From contig NC_066544.1 of assembly GCF_024679095.1 (NCBI RefSeq), positions 2,746,283 through 2,810,282 on the forward strand: a DNA stretch of 64,000 nucleotides. Reading direction: 5' to 3'. The translations under genes were made by a program, and so were the position numbers. The notes under the pieces are model-generated. The model did no database searches. It saw nothing but the letters and a program-made list of their open reading frames with translations, and was not told where the DNA came from. Positions within the stretch are counted from its first letter, which is position 1. Every line of letters starts with the position of its first letter. Of this stretch, positions 1-10,969 are shown piece after piece. Source of the stretch: Eriocheir sinensis (lineage: Eukaryota > Arthropoda > Malacostraca > Decapoda > Varunidae).

Positions 1-1037
1 AAAAGATAGGAAAGAAGGAAAGGGAGGAGGAGTGATGATAATGATGAAGCAAGACTTGAAGGTGACTGAAGTGAGATATGGAAATGACAGTGCAGAGGTG
101 ATGGCTGTGCAGGTACTGGTAAAAGGTGGAGAGAAGAATAACATAATAACAGCCTGTGTCCCCCCTAAAACCAAAAGTTGGAATGAAGTAAGATGTAACG
201 CTATGCTGGAAAATACAATACGGGCACTGACAGATGAAATAGAAAATACTAAAAAGGTACAAAGGTGCAAAGAAGTGAAATGGGAAGATTTTGTAACGGA
301 GGATGGTGAAAATACTTAGGGAAGTAAACTATTGAAGCTGGTGACAGATAACCTGATGACGCAGTGGGTGCAAGGAGAAACACGGTTGAGAGGGGATGAC
401 GAACTATCAAGACGACCTAATTTTCACACAAAACGTGGAATTGGATGAAGGAGTCAGTCATGAGTGCCCCTTAGGAAAGAGCGACCATGAACTATTGGAG
501 ATGAAAGCTTTGGAAGGATGTGAATATCAAGAAGAGGCTTATAAGGAAAAAAGGAAAAACTACGCTAAGGCAGATTACGTTGGACTCAAGACTTTCTTCA
601 GTGGGGTAGACTGGACTGATATGAAGAGGAGTACTAATATTCAAGATAAATATGACACTTTTATGAATATTTACAACAGAGGAATAGAGATATATGTTCC
701 ATTCTACACAGTAAAAACTAAAGGAGAGAAAACATGGTTTGGATGGAGGTGTGAGACAGCAAGAAGAAATAGAAATAAGGCATGGAGGAATTAAAGAAAA
801 GACCAAATAAGAACAATAGGGACATATTATATAAAAAATCAAGAAATGATTATGTGAAAATAAGGAGAGAGGAGGAAGCTGAATTTGAAAAAAGAATAAA
901 TTTTAAATGTAAAGAACTAAAAATGTTTTATAAATTCGTAAACGGAAAGTTAAAAAGAAATGGAGTGGAAAGGCTAAAATGTAATCTATGAAAAGGACCA
1001 AAAAATTGCAGAAATAATAAATAAAAATTTTCATCAA
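1..1037 (+). pseudogene. LINE endonuclease (EEP) fragment and linker
   Basis: Three overlapping partial frames (32-319, 396-794 and 782-991) together read as the C-terminal half of an apurinic-like endonuclease of a LINE. The conserved Ser-Asp-His triplet (SDHELLEM) near position 480 is the usual last catalytic motif of this fold; it nicks the target DNA in LINE retrotransposition. After it comes a Lys/Arg-rich linker leading towards the RT. Frame changes near 320-395 and 790 show it is dead. The N-terminal catalytic residues lie outside the window. Confidence 0.7.
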
Positions 1038-1454
1038 GGGCCGTATTACAAGTTAAACCCGAGAAGTTTCGGGTCTGGTTTGGTTTCGGGAGGACTTTTT
1101 GGGTTCCGAATGTTGGTATGACAAGTCACCCATATCACGGGTCAGTGGCTTGGGGATGACCAGGGTACCAACCGATGCGAAGAACAGATGAATAACATTA
1201 TCAAAATCAGTGAAATCCATTTTTTTCACTGCCAAAACATATGTAATTAATTTTAATAACTAAAATTTCAAATGGCATTAACACTGACAATGCTGTTTTT
1301 GTAGTTACAAACGACTTGGGGGGGGCACCCTAAGAATCTTTCCCGAGTGTTCCAGTAATGCCGCCTGACCCAAACCGAAATATGCTACTTGTAATACCAA
1401 CAACCGCTGATCATTGAACCCGAAATAATTCGGGTTTGACTTGTAATACAGCCC
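1038..1454. mobile_element. Non-autonomous TIR element (MITE), Harbinger-like ends
   Basis: The left end GGGCCGTATTACAAG is mirrored at the right end (reverse complement GGGCTGTATTACAAG), and both continue for about 35 bases with few mismatches. It is flanked by CAA (1035-1037) and TAA (1455-1457), which fits a 3-bp target duplication with one change. Removing the element plus one triplet joins the LINE reading frame exactly (NFHQ then VFTEETDF), so the boundaries are well supported. The 3-bp duplication and GGGCC start suggest PIF/Harbinger or ISL2EU. There is no transposase inside. Confidence 0.8.
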
Positions 1455-1457
1455 TAA

Positions 1458-2816
1458 GTGTTTACAGAGGAAACTGACTTTCACTAGGGTCTCAAAAATT
1501 GCAATGAGGGGAAACTGAATCATGTAAAGATTTATAAAGCAGAACTGATACAGCTGATGAAAACCTTAGATGGAAGGAAAGCTATGGGACCAGATGGAAT
1601 CTCAGGACAAGTACTAAAAGAGTGTAGAAATGAATTACTGGAGCCACTTTATGACATAATAACATGCTCTATAAATACAGGAAAAGTGCCCTTAGAATGG
1701 AGGAGAGCGAACATTGTACCAATTTATAAAAGTGGAGATAAAACTGAACCACTAAATTATAGACCAGTTTCTTTGACAAGTGTAATGTGCAAGATTTGTG
1801 AAAGTATAATAAAAAAGCAATGGGTCAAACATTTAGAAAAGGAAAACATGATAAATGAAGGACAGTTTGGATTTAGAAAAAGGAAATTGTGTGTCACTAA
1901 CTTACTATGTTTCAACTCAAGAGCAATAGACGTGGTGCAAGAGAGAGAAGGATGGGCTGATTGTGTATATCTCGATTTGAAAAAAGCTTTTGACAAGGTT
2001 CTGCACAAAAGGTTAATCTGGAAACTATAGCAGTAGGGAGGAATGGGCGGAAAGGTTATAGAGTGGATGAAGGATTGCTTAATGGGAAGAGAAATGAGGA
2101 CAGTGATTAGAGAGGAAAAATCAAATTGGAGGAGAATGGAGAGTGGAGTTCCCCAAGGCTCAGTTCTGGCACCAATAATGTTCATAGTATATATAAATGA
2201 TATGCCAAAGGGTATAAAAAGTTACATGAGCCATTTTGCAGATGATGCAAAGTTAATAAGAAAAGTGAGGACGGAGGAAGATTGTGAGGAGCTGCAAAAA
2301 GACATGGACTGAGTGTATAGATGGAGCCAGTTATGGGAGATGTAATTTAATGCAAACAAGTGCCATGTTATGGAAATGGGGAAAAGTAAAAACAGACCAA
2401 GGAAAACATACAGGATGGGAGAAGAGAACTTCAAGGTGGTACATGAAGAAAAAGATTTGGGAGTAACGATGCAAGACACACTATCCCCAGAAAAGCACAT
2501 AAACAAGCTGTTTGGAGAAACCCATAGGAAGATGCAAAATATAAGGGTATCATTCCTTTTTATGGACAAAGAAATGATGATGAAAATAATAGCAATGATA
2601 AGACCAAAGCTTGAATATGCTGCAGTTGTGTGGTCGCCTCACAAAAAGAAGGATATCAGAAAGTTGGAAAGGATACAGAGAATTGCAACTAAAATGGTCC
2701 TAGAACTCTTGAATATGACATATGAAGACAAATTGAAGGAGATGGACTTGACGACAATGGAACAAAGAAGGGAGAGAGGAGATCTGATCATGCTGTATAA
2801 GTTGGATGATCTCTTC
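1458..2816 (+). pseudogene. LINE reverse transcriptase, CR1/Jockey-like
   Basis: Frames 1557-2030, 2043-2312 and 2370-2816 cover successive RT blocks. In order they are KAMGPDGISGQVLKEC, the NYRPVSLTS block, GQFGFRK, YLDLKKAFDKV (motif A, catalytic Asp), SGVPQGSVLAP, then FADDAK (motif C with Phe for the usual Tyr), and a thumb/connection region with RPKLEYAAVVWSPH. The enzyme would copy LINE RNA at a nicked target. Stop codons at about 2030 and 2310 and a shift near 2340 make it non-functional. Confidence 0.85.
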
Positions 2817-2925
2817 TTAACCCCTTCACTATGGCCAGGCAAAAACAGCAGCCCGCCACGTATCCGGGCCGGCCGCATGCACCAAGTTTCAAATGTCGCT
2901 ACTGAATATAACAAGTTTTAAGCCA
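2817..2925. mobile_element. Possible left end of a TTAA-type (piggyBac-like) element
   Basis: The LINE is cut at TTAA (2817-2820) followed by CCCCTTCACTATGGCCAGG, which resembles the CCC-starting ends of the three complete TTAA elements elsewhere in this window. No matching right end was found downstream, so this is a truncated copy or a chance match. Confidence 0.35.
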
Positions 2926-3144
2926 TAAACTCAACATAATCATCATGTATTATATGTGAAAATATGCAAAATTAATGGTGCACATAAAGAAACAAAAATT
3001 AATTGATAATTTTGAGATATGTATAAATATACAGAGAAATTTGTGTCATACATAGATGACGTATGTCTGTTGAATTGTATTTCCTTATATTAGTTGTGCT
3101 AGAGGAATAGATTTGTGGAGGAAAGTGGAGGAGAGGGAAGGGAA
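2926..3144. other. Unassigned AT-rich spacer
   Basis: Nothing recognised: AT-rich sequence with a purine-rich stretch (about 3115-3147). On the minus strand that stretch continues the pyrimidine-rich tail of the LINE on its right. Confidence 0.5.
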
Positions 3145-4340
3145 GGATTTACATAGATTTACATAGAAAATCAGACCACACAGACCCCATGGTCCAGACT
3201 TGGTGGTCTGTCCTTAAACCTAAGTGATTTTACATTAATCAGAAAACTCCAAAACGTTGCATTTCTACTCTAGTTGATATTAAGTTGAAGGAAGTGACGG
3301 TCGAGCTTATTTTTAAAGGAGTCAATCGTGTTACACTATACCACTGATGGTGGAAGCTTATTCCATTCTCGCACTACAACGTTGGTGAAGAAAAATTTTG
3401 TGCAGTCTGAATTTACTTGTCTACATCTGAGTTTTACGCCATTGTTCCTCGTGCGCAAAGTGTCATTGATCATAAACAATGTTGATCTGTCTACATTCGT
3501 GAAACCATTAAGTATTTTAAAACATTCGATCAGTTTTCCTCGGAGGCGACGTTTCTCAAGAGAGAACATGTTAAGGGTGGAAAGCCTTTCTTCGTAGGAT
3601 TTGTTGCACAAGGAAGGGATAATTTTCGTTGCCCGACGCTGAACACCTTCTAATTTAGCAATATCCTTTGCATGGTGGGGAGACCAAAACTGTACTGCAT
3701 ATTCCAAGTGGGGTCTGACTAAACTGTTGTAGAGCGGGAGTATTACATCTTTATTCTTATATAAAAAGTTTCTTTTAATGAAGCCCAACATTCTGTTCAC
3801 TTTATTTGCTGCATCGATGCACTGCTGTGAGAATTTGAGGTTTGACGCGATTTTGACCCCAAGTCCTTGAAGCATTGGACGCTTTTGAGTTTAACGCCGC
3901 GCATTTCGTAATCGAACTTCTTATTTTTTGTTCCAACTTGAAGGACCTGGCACTTGTCTACGTTAAAGGGCATCTCCGATCTATCCGACCAAGCTGAAAT
4001 TTTGTGCAAATCCTCTTGGAGGCTTTGCCTGTCTTCGTCAGTGAGAACCGAGTTTCCAATCTTTGTGTTGTCTGCAAATTTACTAATGTGGTTATTGAGT
4101 CCAACATCCACGTCGTTGATGTAAATAATGAAGAGCACTGGGCCAAGAACCGAGCCCTGAGGGACGCCACTAGTGACCGGCGCCCACTCTGAGTTAAATC
4201 CGTCAATCACTACTCTTTGTTGTCTGTTGCTCAACCAATTCGCAATTCATTGGTTTACTTGACTGTCAATACCTATTTGCTTTAATTTGTAAAGTAATTT
4301 ATGATGCGGGACTTTATCAAACGCTTTCTGGAAATGTAAG
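3145..4340 (-). mobile_element. CR1-like LINE, 5'-truncated 3' end
   Basis: Minus-strand frames at 4234-3797 and 3875-3336 give RT from FQKAFDKVPHHKLL (about 4330) through GVPQGSVLGPVLFIIYINDV, then KFADNTK and the CR1-type C-terminus (RPHLEYAVQFWSPHHAKDI, SLEKRRLRGKLIECFKIL). The active-site block reads FADN instead of FADD, so a catalytic Asp is lost. The 3' UTR (3145-3310) carries the signature GGACAGACCACC...GTGTGGTCTGATTTTC and ends in two copies of TCTATGTAAA. The same family recurs at 4500, 8165, 19285 and 25688. Confidence 0.88.
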
Positions 4341-4436
4341 ATGTAAGATGATGGAAAATATCCCACTGATTCACCAGCAACACGCATAGATCTCACGGAG
4401 TAAAAGGCTGAAATGCCGTCCTCCTGGAGGTGGGTC

Positions 4437-4437
4437 T

Positions 4438-4470
<33 letters not shown>

Positions 4471-4480
4471 CAGAGAGAGA
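4437..4480. repeat. Compound microsatellite (GT)n(GA)n
   Basis: About 12 GT units run directly into about 10 GA units with one interruption (CAGA). Confidence 0.95.
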
Positions 4481-4499
4481 TTTTTCATCATCTTACATC

Positions 4500-5476
4500 T
4501 GTGTTCCTCCCTGACTTTAAATACCCTCCCTGACTTCGAAATCAGTACAGATGAGGTTCTCAAAGTGCTGCAGTCACTTAAAACTAACAAAAGTCCAAGA
4601 CCTGATAAAATATATCCAAAATTACTTAAAGAAATATCAAGAGAGATACTCAGACCTTTAACAGTGCTGTTCAATATGTCTTTGCACCATGGTATCATTC
4701 CTAGTGATTGGAAAATGTCTGACATAACACCCATTTTAAAAAAAGGCAACCAGGGCCAGGACCAGGGCCAGGCCAATCAGCTTAACTTCAATTATTGGTA
4801 AATTATTTGAGACAATTATTCGAGATAAAGTAGTTAACTACCTAGAGTGTAATTCACTAATCCTGGACTCGCAACATGGTTTCCGTAACAACAGATCTTG
4901 TTTGTAGAATCTATTAATGTTCTATAACGAGCTTTTTGCAGTCTATGATGTTTCTAAATCACTTGATATTATTTATTTGGACTTCCAGAAGGCATTTGAT
5001 AAAGTTCCACACTACAAGTTGCTTCATAAAATCAAGGAAATAGGCATCGGGGGGTAAGCTTCACGAATGGATCAAGCACTGGCTAAGCAATAGAGAGCAA
5101 AGAGTTGTAAAAAATGGAGTGACCTCTGAGTGGATGCCAGTCACTCATGGTGTCCCCCAAGGCTCTGTCCTGGGACCTTGGTCTCAATAATTTCATTAGT
5201 AAATTTGCGGACGACACGAAAATCGGCAATGCAGTACTTACAGAATGTGACAGGCAGAGCCTACAAGAAGGTTTGCATAAAATATCAGATTGGTCAATAA
5301 AATGGGAAATGCCTTTTGATATAAACAAGTGCCAGATTCTGCAGGTTGGATCTAGAAATATAAAGAAGGACTATGAGATGTCTAACCTCAAGTTTTCCCA
5401 GCAGTGCAACGAGTCCATTAAAAAAGCAAACAGGATGATGGGTTTGATTGAGAAAAAAATTTCATTCAAGAATATG
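4500..5476 (+). mobile_element. CR1-like LINE fragment with internal deletions
   Basis: Plus-strand frames give VLQSLKTNKSPRPDKIYPK (4550-4780), IIYLDFQKAFDKVPHYKLL (4965-5035), GVPQGSVLGP (5150), then a jump straight to LNNFISKFADDTK (5180-5235) that skips the usual FIIYIND segment. It ends in LKFSQQC...ANRMMGLIEKK. It is the same family as the copy at 3145-4340 but keeps FADD. A short direct duplication (CTCCCTGACTT, near 4508 and 4528) sits at its 5' edge. It lacks the family 3' UTR because SINE sequence starts at 5477. Confidence 0.82.
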
Positions 5477-5670
5477 TCATGCCCTGGGAGCTGTATTTTC
5501 TCTTTTTCTATTATCCAACACGACCTCTGCGTGTATCAAAACACATGAGAAATTAATCAAGACCAGGAGAGGGTATTCGCCGGCTGCCGGGGATTGAACC
5601 CGCGACCAGCGTGACGAGAGAGCCACTCCCTACCGAGTCAGCCAAAGAGGTACCACACTGGCTAAGTGGG
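5477..5670 (-). mobile_element. tRNA-derived SINE, copy A
   Basis: Read on the minus strand, it begins with an A-box-like TGGCTGACTCGGTAGG and a B-box-like GCGGGTTCAATCCCC, the internal RNA polymerase III promoter of a tRNA. A non-tRNA body follows. About 190 bp are repeated at 5928-6122 in the same orientation at roughly 93% identity by eye. Confidence 0.75.
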
Positions 5671-5739
5671 TTATGGGAGGCTCGTTCATCAAGCCGTTGC
5701 TCCACTACACGGCTTTCCCCCCTATGTAGATTAATTTCT

Positions 5740-6122
5740 GTGTGTTGAGACCTTTAGACAGTGACCCATTTTGGTGCACAATTTCACAATGTCCCTGTAG
5801 AGACATACCTCCAACACTTCCCATTTTCTATTACCCTTGGAGAGCATGGGCCATCCTATCTGTTGCCCCTTCGGGGAAACTCAACAGAATTGTAGGAGAG
5901 GATGCCCACCACTATGCCACCACTGTCATGCCCCAGGAGCTGTATATTCTCTTTTTCTATTATCCAGCACGACCTCTGCGTGTATCGAAACACACGAGAA
6001 ATTAATCAAGACCAGGAGAGAGTATTCGCCGGCTGCCTGGGATTGAACCCGCGACCAGCGTGACGAGAGAGCCACTCCCTACCGAGTCAGCCAAAGAGGT
6101 ACCACACTGGCTAAGTGGGTTT
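5740..6122 (-). mobile_element. tRNA-derived SINE, copy B (longer body)
   Basis: The tRNA-like head (about 6040-6122 on the minus strand) matches copy A. The sequence to its left (5740-5927), containing GTGCACAATTTCACAATG and CCCCTTCGGGG, is probably the 3' body missing from copy A. The exact 3' limit is not visible. Confidence 0.65.
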
Positions 6123-6130
6123 TGGGATGG

Positions 6131-6193
6131 AGTGTGTGTGTGTGTGTGTGTTCACACTTACAGACCTGTCGTATCTTCCTGCCAGCTTGCCCT

Positions 6194-6239
<46 letters not shown>
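6131..6239. repeat. (GT)n and (CT)n microsatellites
   Basis: A (GT)n tract at 6131-6151 and a (CT)n tract at 6196-6239 are separated by 44 bp of ordinary sequence. Confidence 0.95.
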
Positions 6240-6240
<1 letters not shown>

Positions 6241-7530
6241 GTAATGAACTATAATGATGTAAAAAAAAATCTGATTTACACTGTAGCGTGGAAAATAGAG
6301 AAAAAAAAAAATTAAATTAAATTAAATAAATGAAAGCTACATCCCTTGATTATGACAACCACTAGGGTTATGATGGTACGTGGTAGCGTGGTAGTTGTCG
6401 AGCGCTGGTCCCGGATGTTAAGGCCTCAGGACAAGTGAACACTCGTTCCGAAGTTTGTGACCAGAAGGGCGTTACTTGTGTGGTTAATTATGGAGGGTGG
6501 GAGGATTTCCGTGGGAACCACTTTTGAGACAGCATTAAGAAACTGGATGGTGATAATGTACTATGGAGGGGATGTGTGTATGGTTCAGTAATTTCCAATG
6601 AGCAGCAAAACAGGCTCCAAATGATAACACTCAGTAAGGTTATATATATAATATGTATTTGGTTTACTATAAAGGTTAGCGGAGTGCTAATAAAAATATG
6701 AAAAAAAAAAATGAATGACCGACAGGCTGTAGGCCTCTAAACTAGCTAACTACCGACACAAGGGAGATTTGGGGAATACACAGAATGCTTAGCTCTGTAG
6801 TTGCTGGATGCGGAGGAGGAGGAGCTGCGTGAGTGTCGGGCTCGGCAGAGGACGTCCACGATGGGAATGGGCGGTCCTGGTGATGGACAGACGGGCGCCG
6901 CTTGATGTAGAGATGGAGCGGCTCGGGTGGTGTGGAGAGGCAGGCGCCCTTTGATGTAGGGAGCAGCTTGGGGCAGTGGTATTGGAGCCCCCAGGACAGT
7001 CGAGGGGCAGGTTACCCCGCCATAGAAGTTCCCATCCTGTAGTCCGTCTCACCCCGCAGGCCGTGGGTGGTTTTTCGGGGGGGCGGAGTGGAGAGGTGGA
7101 CACCGCTCTCAACTCCAACTCCAACTCGCTGCCGTTCCTTGCTAGGGCTGCTGCTCGTCTCCTGCTAGCCCGCCTCACACAGTAGGCCGTGGGTGGTGTG
7201 TCCGTTCTCCAAGCTTCTGGCTTGCTGCCGTGGTGCTCGTCTCCGGTCACCTCTCTCCCGCTTCTGCTGCCTTCCTCCTCCTCCTCGCTTACTCATCAGC
7301 TTCTCTCCTCCATCACGTGATCTTTTAACCCCGCATTACTGACTCTCTCTCCCTTCCGGAACATTCTTTTACAATCACTCCTACCTATCTAACTAACTAG
7401 TTATTGGTTTCTTGGAGGGGTTCGAGGCTTTGGGATGAGGGATTTCAGTAACTCGTTCATATATTCGCTCATTCGCTCGCCGTGTTATCTTCTCATAACC
7501 TTTTACGCACTTACATTCCTCAACTACCCA
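6240..7530. other. Unassigned region with a GC-rich stretch
   Basis: No coding homology was recognised. 6240-6780 is AT-rich with short A and TA runs. 6790-7260 is clearly GC-richer and contains near-duplicates: CGCCGCTTGATGTAG against CGCCCTTTGATGTAG, and two copies of AGGCCGTGGGTGGT about 130 bp apart. Open frames on both strands here look like composition artefacts. A promoter or 5' UTR island is possible but not shown. Confidence 0.4.
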
Positions 7531-7533
7531 TTC

Positions 7534-7658
7534 ACTCTTTCACTCATTCACTCATATTCACTCATTCACTCATTCACACTTACTCACTCTGTCACTCACC
7601 GACTTACTCACATTCTCTCATTCATTCACATTCAGACCGTTACAACACCATGGACCAA

Positions 7659-7713
<55 letters not shown>
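7534..7713. repeat. TCACTCAT minisatellite and (CA)n microsatellite
   Basis: 7534-7640 is built from degenerate TTCACTCATTCACTCA units. 7659-7713 is a pure (CA)n run of about 27 units. Confidence 0.9.
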
Positions 7714-7715
<2 letters not shown>

Positions 7716-8164
7716 GTGTGCCAAGAGGCTTACTGTTATGTATTATATCCAAGTTATAATGAATTACACATGACATAATTCCTTCCTCCAAGTTTCAGCT
7801 TTATGTAAACATTCAAAACTTGTAATCTAGTCTGCCTTGACAACCTCCATTTTCTCTTCCACTACCACGTTTTCTATTATGTTTGGGTGGATTACTACCC
7901 GTCGGGTCAGGAGAGTTTCCAGGCGCCTCCTACATATCCACAAACACTCGAATGAAAGCCTTATCATAGAATTTCAGGCTCTGGTGAAGGTATGCCTTAG
8001 TTGCCAGTGATCACGAGAACACATTTGAAAGGAAGCGCGCCAGGAAAATTCAAAACATATTGCGCGAAAATTCATGATTATATAAGCGATCACAGCATCA
8101 TGGGATCGGAGAGGCTTGATTAAATAAGCAATTGCAGCGGTTTAAGGGTTAAAATACTTAACGG

Positions 8165-8502
8165 TTTTACCAACATGGATCCGACCAAGCTGTTTGTGAT
8201 GGATGATTCGACATGAACGAGAAATAATGGTGCTAAACTTAAATGTAGACAAGTTTATTCAGATTGCACAAAATTCTTCTTCACTAATGCTGTCGTTTTA
8301 GATTGGAACAGATTACGACCATCAGTGGTGCAGTGTAACTCAATTGCATCATTTAAGAATAATCTTGACCGCTATCTCCTCCATCTCAATGTTCACTAGG
8401 TCAGTTTCAACATCATGGTGGCCACATAACAACTGTCACTTATGTTTAGGACAGACCACCTAGTTTGGGCCTTAGGGCCTGTGTGGTCTGGTTATCTATG
8501 TA
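8165..8502 (+). mobile_element. CR1-like LINE 3' fragment
   Basis: The translation matches the C-terminal end of the family at 3145-4340 (GAKLKCRQVYSDCTKFFFTNA, then FKNNLDRYLLHLN and stop). It continues into the family 3' UTR with GGACAGACCACC and GTGTGGTCTGG. The tail CTATGTAATTT leads directly into (CT)n(CA)n at 8503. Confidence 0.85.
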
Positions 8503-8522
8503 ATTTCTCTCTCTCTCTCTCA

Positions 8523-8583
<61 letters not shown>

Positions 8584-8618
8584 CAGGGAGGTATAAGGAA
8601 GGAAGGAAGGAAGGAAGA
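8503..8618. repeat. (CT)n(CA)n microsatellite plus (GGAA)n
   Basis: (CT)n runs to about 8534, then (CA)n to 8581. A short GGAA array follows at 8598-8618. The tract abuts the LINE 3' end without a gap. Confidence 0.95.
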
Positions 8619-8823
8619 AATAAAGAACAGAGACAGCGGGATGGATGTGAGGGGGAGGCCGGAGCTCCCACGTCCCAGAGCCGAGGTGGTGGTGAGGCAA
8701 TGCACTCACTAGCCAGCCACTTGGCAACTCGGGGGAAGAGGAACTCCACACACATACACATGTATCATTTCTTTCTCATTATTTTTGTTATTTTCTGTTA
8801 GAATTGATTGTTACTGTCAAGTA

Positions 8824-9236
8824 CAGGTAACTCTCAATTTACACGAGTTTGGTTTACGCGTTTTTAAAATAACGCGGGGTCCAAAATCCAAATAAATGTT
8901 TAATTTACACGTTTTTTCCACTTATACGTGATATTTTATGGAGTGGCCACCATATGTCACGCAACTGGACTCACATGGCGCCGCGGCCACACAGCTGAGC
9001 TGAGTTCTTCCCACGTGCCACTTGAACAACAATACAGTACCCACGCTGCCACGCTGCTCAACAATAGGAGTGGGCAGGTACCGGTACCAGTACCAGTACT
9101 AATGGTACCAGCTATACGGTACCAGACTGCTCGGTACCGGTACCAATACTAGCCAGTCGCTCATGGTGTCCCTCATTTCTTCCTCACATGAGTGAGGCTG
9201 AGACTGAGTGCCTGAATGGATATCTCGGTGATATGG

Positions 9237-9296
<60 letters not shown>

Positions 9297-9414
9297 CTAA
9301 ATGAAGTGAATATTTATTTTTCGACAGAAACCTACCTCTTGTTTGATTTACATTGTTTTTGATTTACGCGACCTCTTCAAGGACGCAATACTCACGTAAA
9401 TCGAGAGTTACCTG
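8824..9414. mobile_element. pogo/Tigger-like TIR element (non-autonomous)
   Basis: The left end CAGGTAACTCTCAATTTAC is mirrored at the right end (CAGGTAACTCTCGATTTACG in reverse complement). TA dinucleotides flank it at 8822-8823 and 9415-9416, the Tc1/mariner-type duplication. Just inside the TIR the words TTTACACG and TTTACGCG repeat, a pattern typical of Tigger ends. There is no transposase. A truncated GGTACC-type element and a (TC)n tract lie inside. Confidence 0.85.
9066..9330. mobile_element. Truncated copy of the GGTACC-ended hAT-like element, with (TC)n
   Basis: It starts TAGGAGTGGGCAGGTACCGG and is rich in GGTACC/GGTACTG words, like the ends of the element at 25520-27415. It also shares the (TC)n tract (9240-9294) and the following ATGAAGTGAATATTTATTTT. 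The opposite terminus is missing. Confidence 0.65.
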
Positions 9415-9649
9415 TACAGATGTGTGCAAGACACACTTATGTTATTACACAATAATAACATTGAAAGTCAAATAAGACACTGTATCATATCCAACCTACA
9501 TCCTAAAAACAATCGTACAATATCCGAGAAGAAATAACTCATATGCTGGGTAAAGCGAGCCAGGATGCAGTATGCGCGTCCTCGGATATGGTACAGGGCA
9601 CGCAAGGACGTAGCATACGCGTCCTTGTGTTGAAGGGGTTAACTGCGAG

Positions 9650-9895
9650 AATGCAGGGGCTGAGAGGACATAGGAAGAAACTTAATAAAGGAGCTTGTTT
9701 CAGTGACTTAAAAAAGTATAGTTTTTCCACATCGAAGTGTTAACACGTGGAACAGCTTGCGGGAAGAGGTGATGGAGGCAAACAGTGTCCAACAAATGAA
9801 GGAAAGGCTGGATAAATGTAGATAAGGAGACGGGACTATTAGAACTTAGCTCAGGCCCGGTAGGCTACAAATAGGTAAGTACACAAGCCCACGAA
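9650..9895 (+). mobile_element. LINE 3'-end fragment, CR1/Jockey-like
   Basis: Two frames read GLRGHRKKLNKGACFSDLKK and then NTWNSLREEVMEANSVQQMK followed by a stop. This is the usual C-terminal end of a CR1-like polymerase. A frameshift sits near 9738. The 3' UTR contains CTCAGGCCCGGTAGGCTACA. Confidence 0.65.
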
Positions 9896-10679
9896 AAGAC
9901 AAGCTTGTATCAAACAACAGTCACATCATGCTCGAATGATCTATGGTTTTTCAAATTCATATAAGTCATCTCATTTCATGTATATTAAAAGACATCTGGC
10001 TCTGCAAGTGCAAATGAAGGGTATTTTAATAATTTACTGTATGTAAATAATGATTAATATTCAAAATAACATGAAATAGCAAATAATAACTGTTGAATGT
10101 GATGCTAGGCTATTTCAAATATAATCCATGTTATTGATATGCAACACATCAAAATTCCTTATGCAAAGATACTTGCAGACCCAGATATCACTTTATGTAT
10201 CTGAATGAGATGAAATTTTGGTATCTGAAAGACTACAAGTCATTTGAGTATGATCAGACTATATTGTTTGATATACAAGCTGTTCTTTCGTGTGCTTGTA
10301 TGGTAGATTATCGATACAAATTGGCATGTTTGTGGTTCATATAAGAGGGCTTGAGGGTTTTATGTATACACAAACATTCAAATACTATATCACTGATAAT
10401 ATAACTTTGATCTTTACGCAATCACGAACTAACAATGCGCAGGTGTCACATCTACATTTATGAGTGGACAGATGGAATAAAACAGACTATGGTTCTTGGA
10501 GCTCTGTTGAGGCTTGAAGTAGCCTTAAGGATGTCTTTACTGTAGTTCTAGTCTATATTTTTGTGTCCTTTCTTACTTCAGTTCCTTTACAGTCCCATTA
10601 ATTCCAACTATCTCTTGATGCACATTTATTGTGTCACTAACATTTTTCACCTTCCTTGGTTGCGGGTATGTTGATGCAG
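9896..10679 (+). other. Probable intron upstream of the NTHL1 terminal exon
   Basis: AT-rich sequence with no recognised repeat. It ends in a good acceptor context (TTGATGCAG at 10671-10679). I found no preceding NTHL1 exon here, such as the helix-hairpin-helix with the catalytic Lys. Earlier exons must lie further left among the repeats or outside the window. Confidence 0.5.
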
Positions 10680-10969
10680 GGGTGGACACACATGTTCACC
10701 GTATTAGTAACCGACTTGGCTGGACGAGGCATCCCACCAAGACCCCAGAGGAAACCCGCATTGCCTTGGAAGCCTGGATGCCTAAAGACCTTTGGAGTAA
10801 CACTAACCTACTCATGGTGGGATTTGGCCAGCAGATATGCCTCCCAGTTGGCCCTAGGTGTGGTGAGTGCCTCAACAAAGCCATGTGTCCTTATGGAAAA
10901 AATGCCTCTCATGGTTCCTCAAAGAAAGGCTCTCCTAGGAAGACACAGAAGAGGAAGCATCCAGAGTAG
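10680..10969 (+). CDS. NTHL1: Endonuclease III-like DNA glycosylase, terminal exon
   Basis: This encodes the C-terminal part of a bifunctional DNA glycosylase/AP lyase that removes oxidised pyrimidines in base excision repair (nucleus and mitochondria in animals). [14 protein letters not shown] contains the conserved catalytic Asp of the Nth family. [17 protein letters not shown] and LLMVGFGQQ match animal NTHL1. [17 protein letters not shown] gives the exact C-X6-C-X2-C-X5-C ligand spacing of the [4Fe-4S] cluster. A basic tail ([18 protein letters not shown]) precedes the TAG stop. The exon start follows from the AG at 10678-10679; the intron would be phase 1 because the first Gly codon spans the junction. 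It is the only host gene recognised here. The frame is intact, so it is probably functional, but the catalytic Lys exon is not visible. Confidence 0.9.

Larger units (their letters stand above)
1..2816 (+). mobile_element. CR1/Jockey-like LINE remnant, split by a MITE
   Basis: This is a decayed non-LTR retrotransposon running off the left edge of the window. Its pieces are collinear: the end of an EEP endonuclease (to about 794), a basic linker (782-1037), then reverse transcriptase from 1458. It is broken by frameshifts and stops and by a 417-bp TIR element at 1038-1454. The family assignment rests on the order of EEP then RT, the motif GVPQGSVLAP, an FADDAK active-site variant, and a C-terminal LEYAAVVWSPH...LERIQR block typical of CR1/Jockey-type LINEs. 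The 3' end is cut by another sequence starting TTAACCCC at 2817. Confidence 0.85.

Noticed and set aside
6789..7250. Overlapping open frames on both strands in the GC-rich stretch
   Set aside because: Low-complexity Arg/Pro/Ser-rich translations in several frames, no motif; typical of GC-rich non-coding DNA.
8120..8160. Right end of another TTAA element (GGTTTAAGGG then TTAA)
   Set aside because: No matching left end within range; could be chance.
10631..10679. Start of the NTHL1 frame at the first in-frame codon (10631)
   Set aside because: Residues before GVDTHVHR do not resemble NTHL1, and an acceptor AG lies just before the homology; this part is intron.
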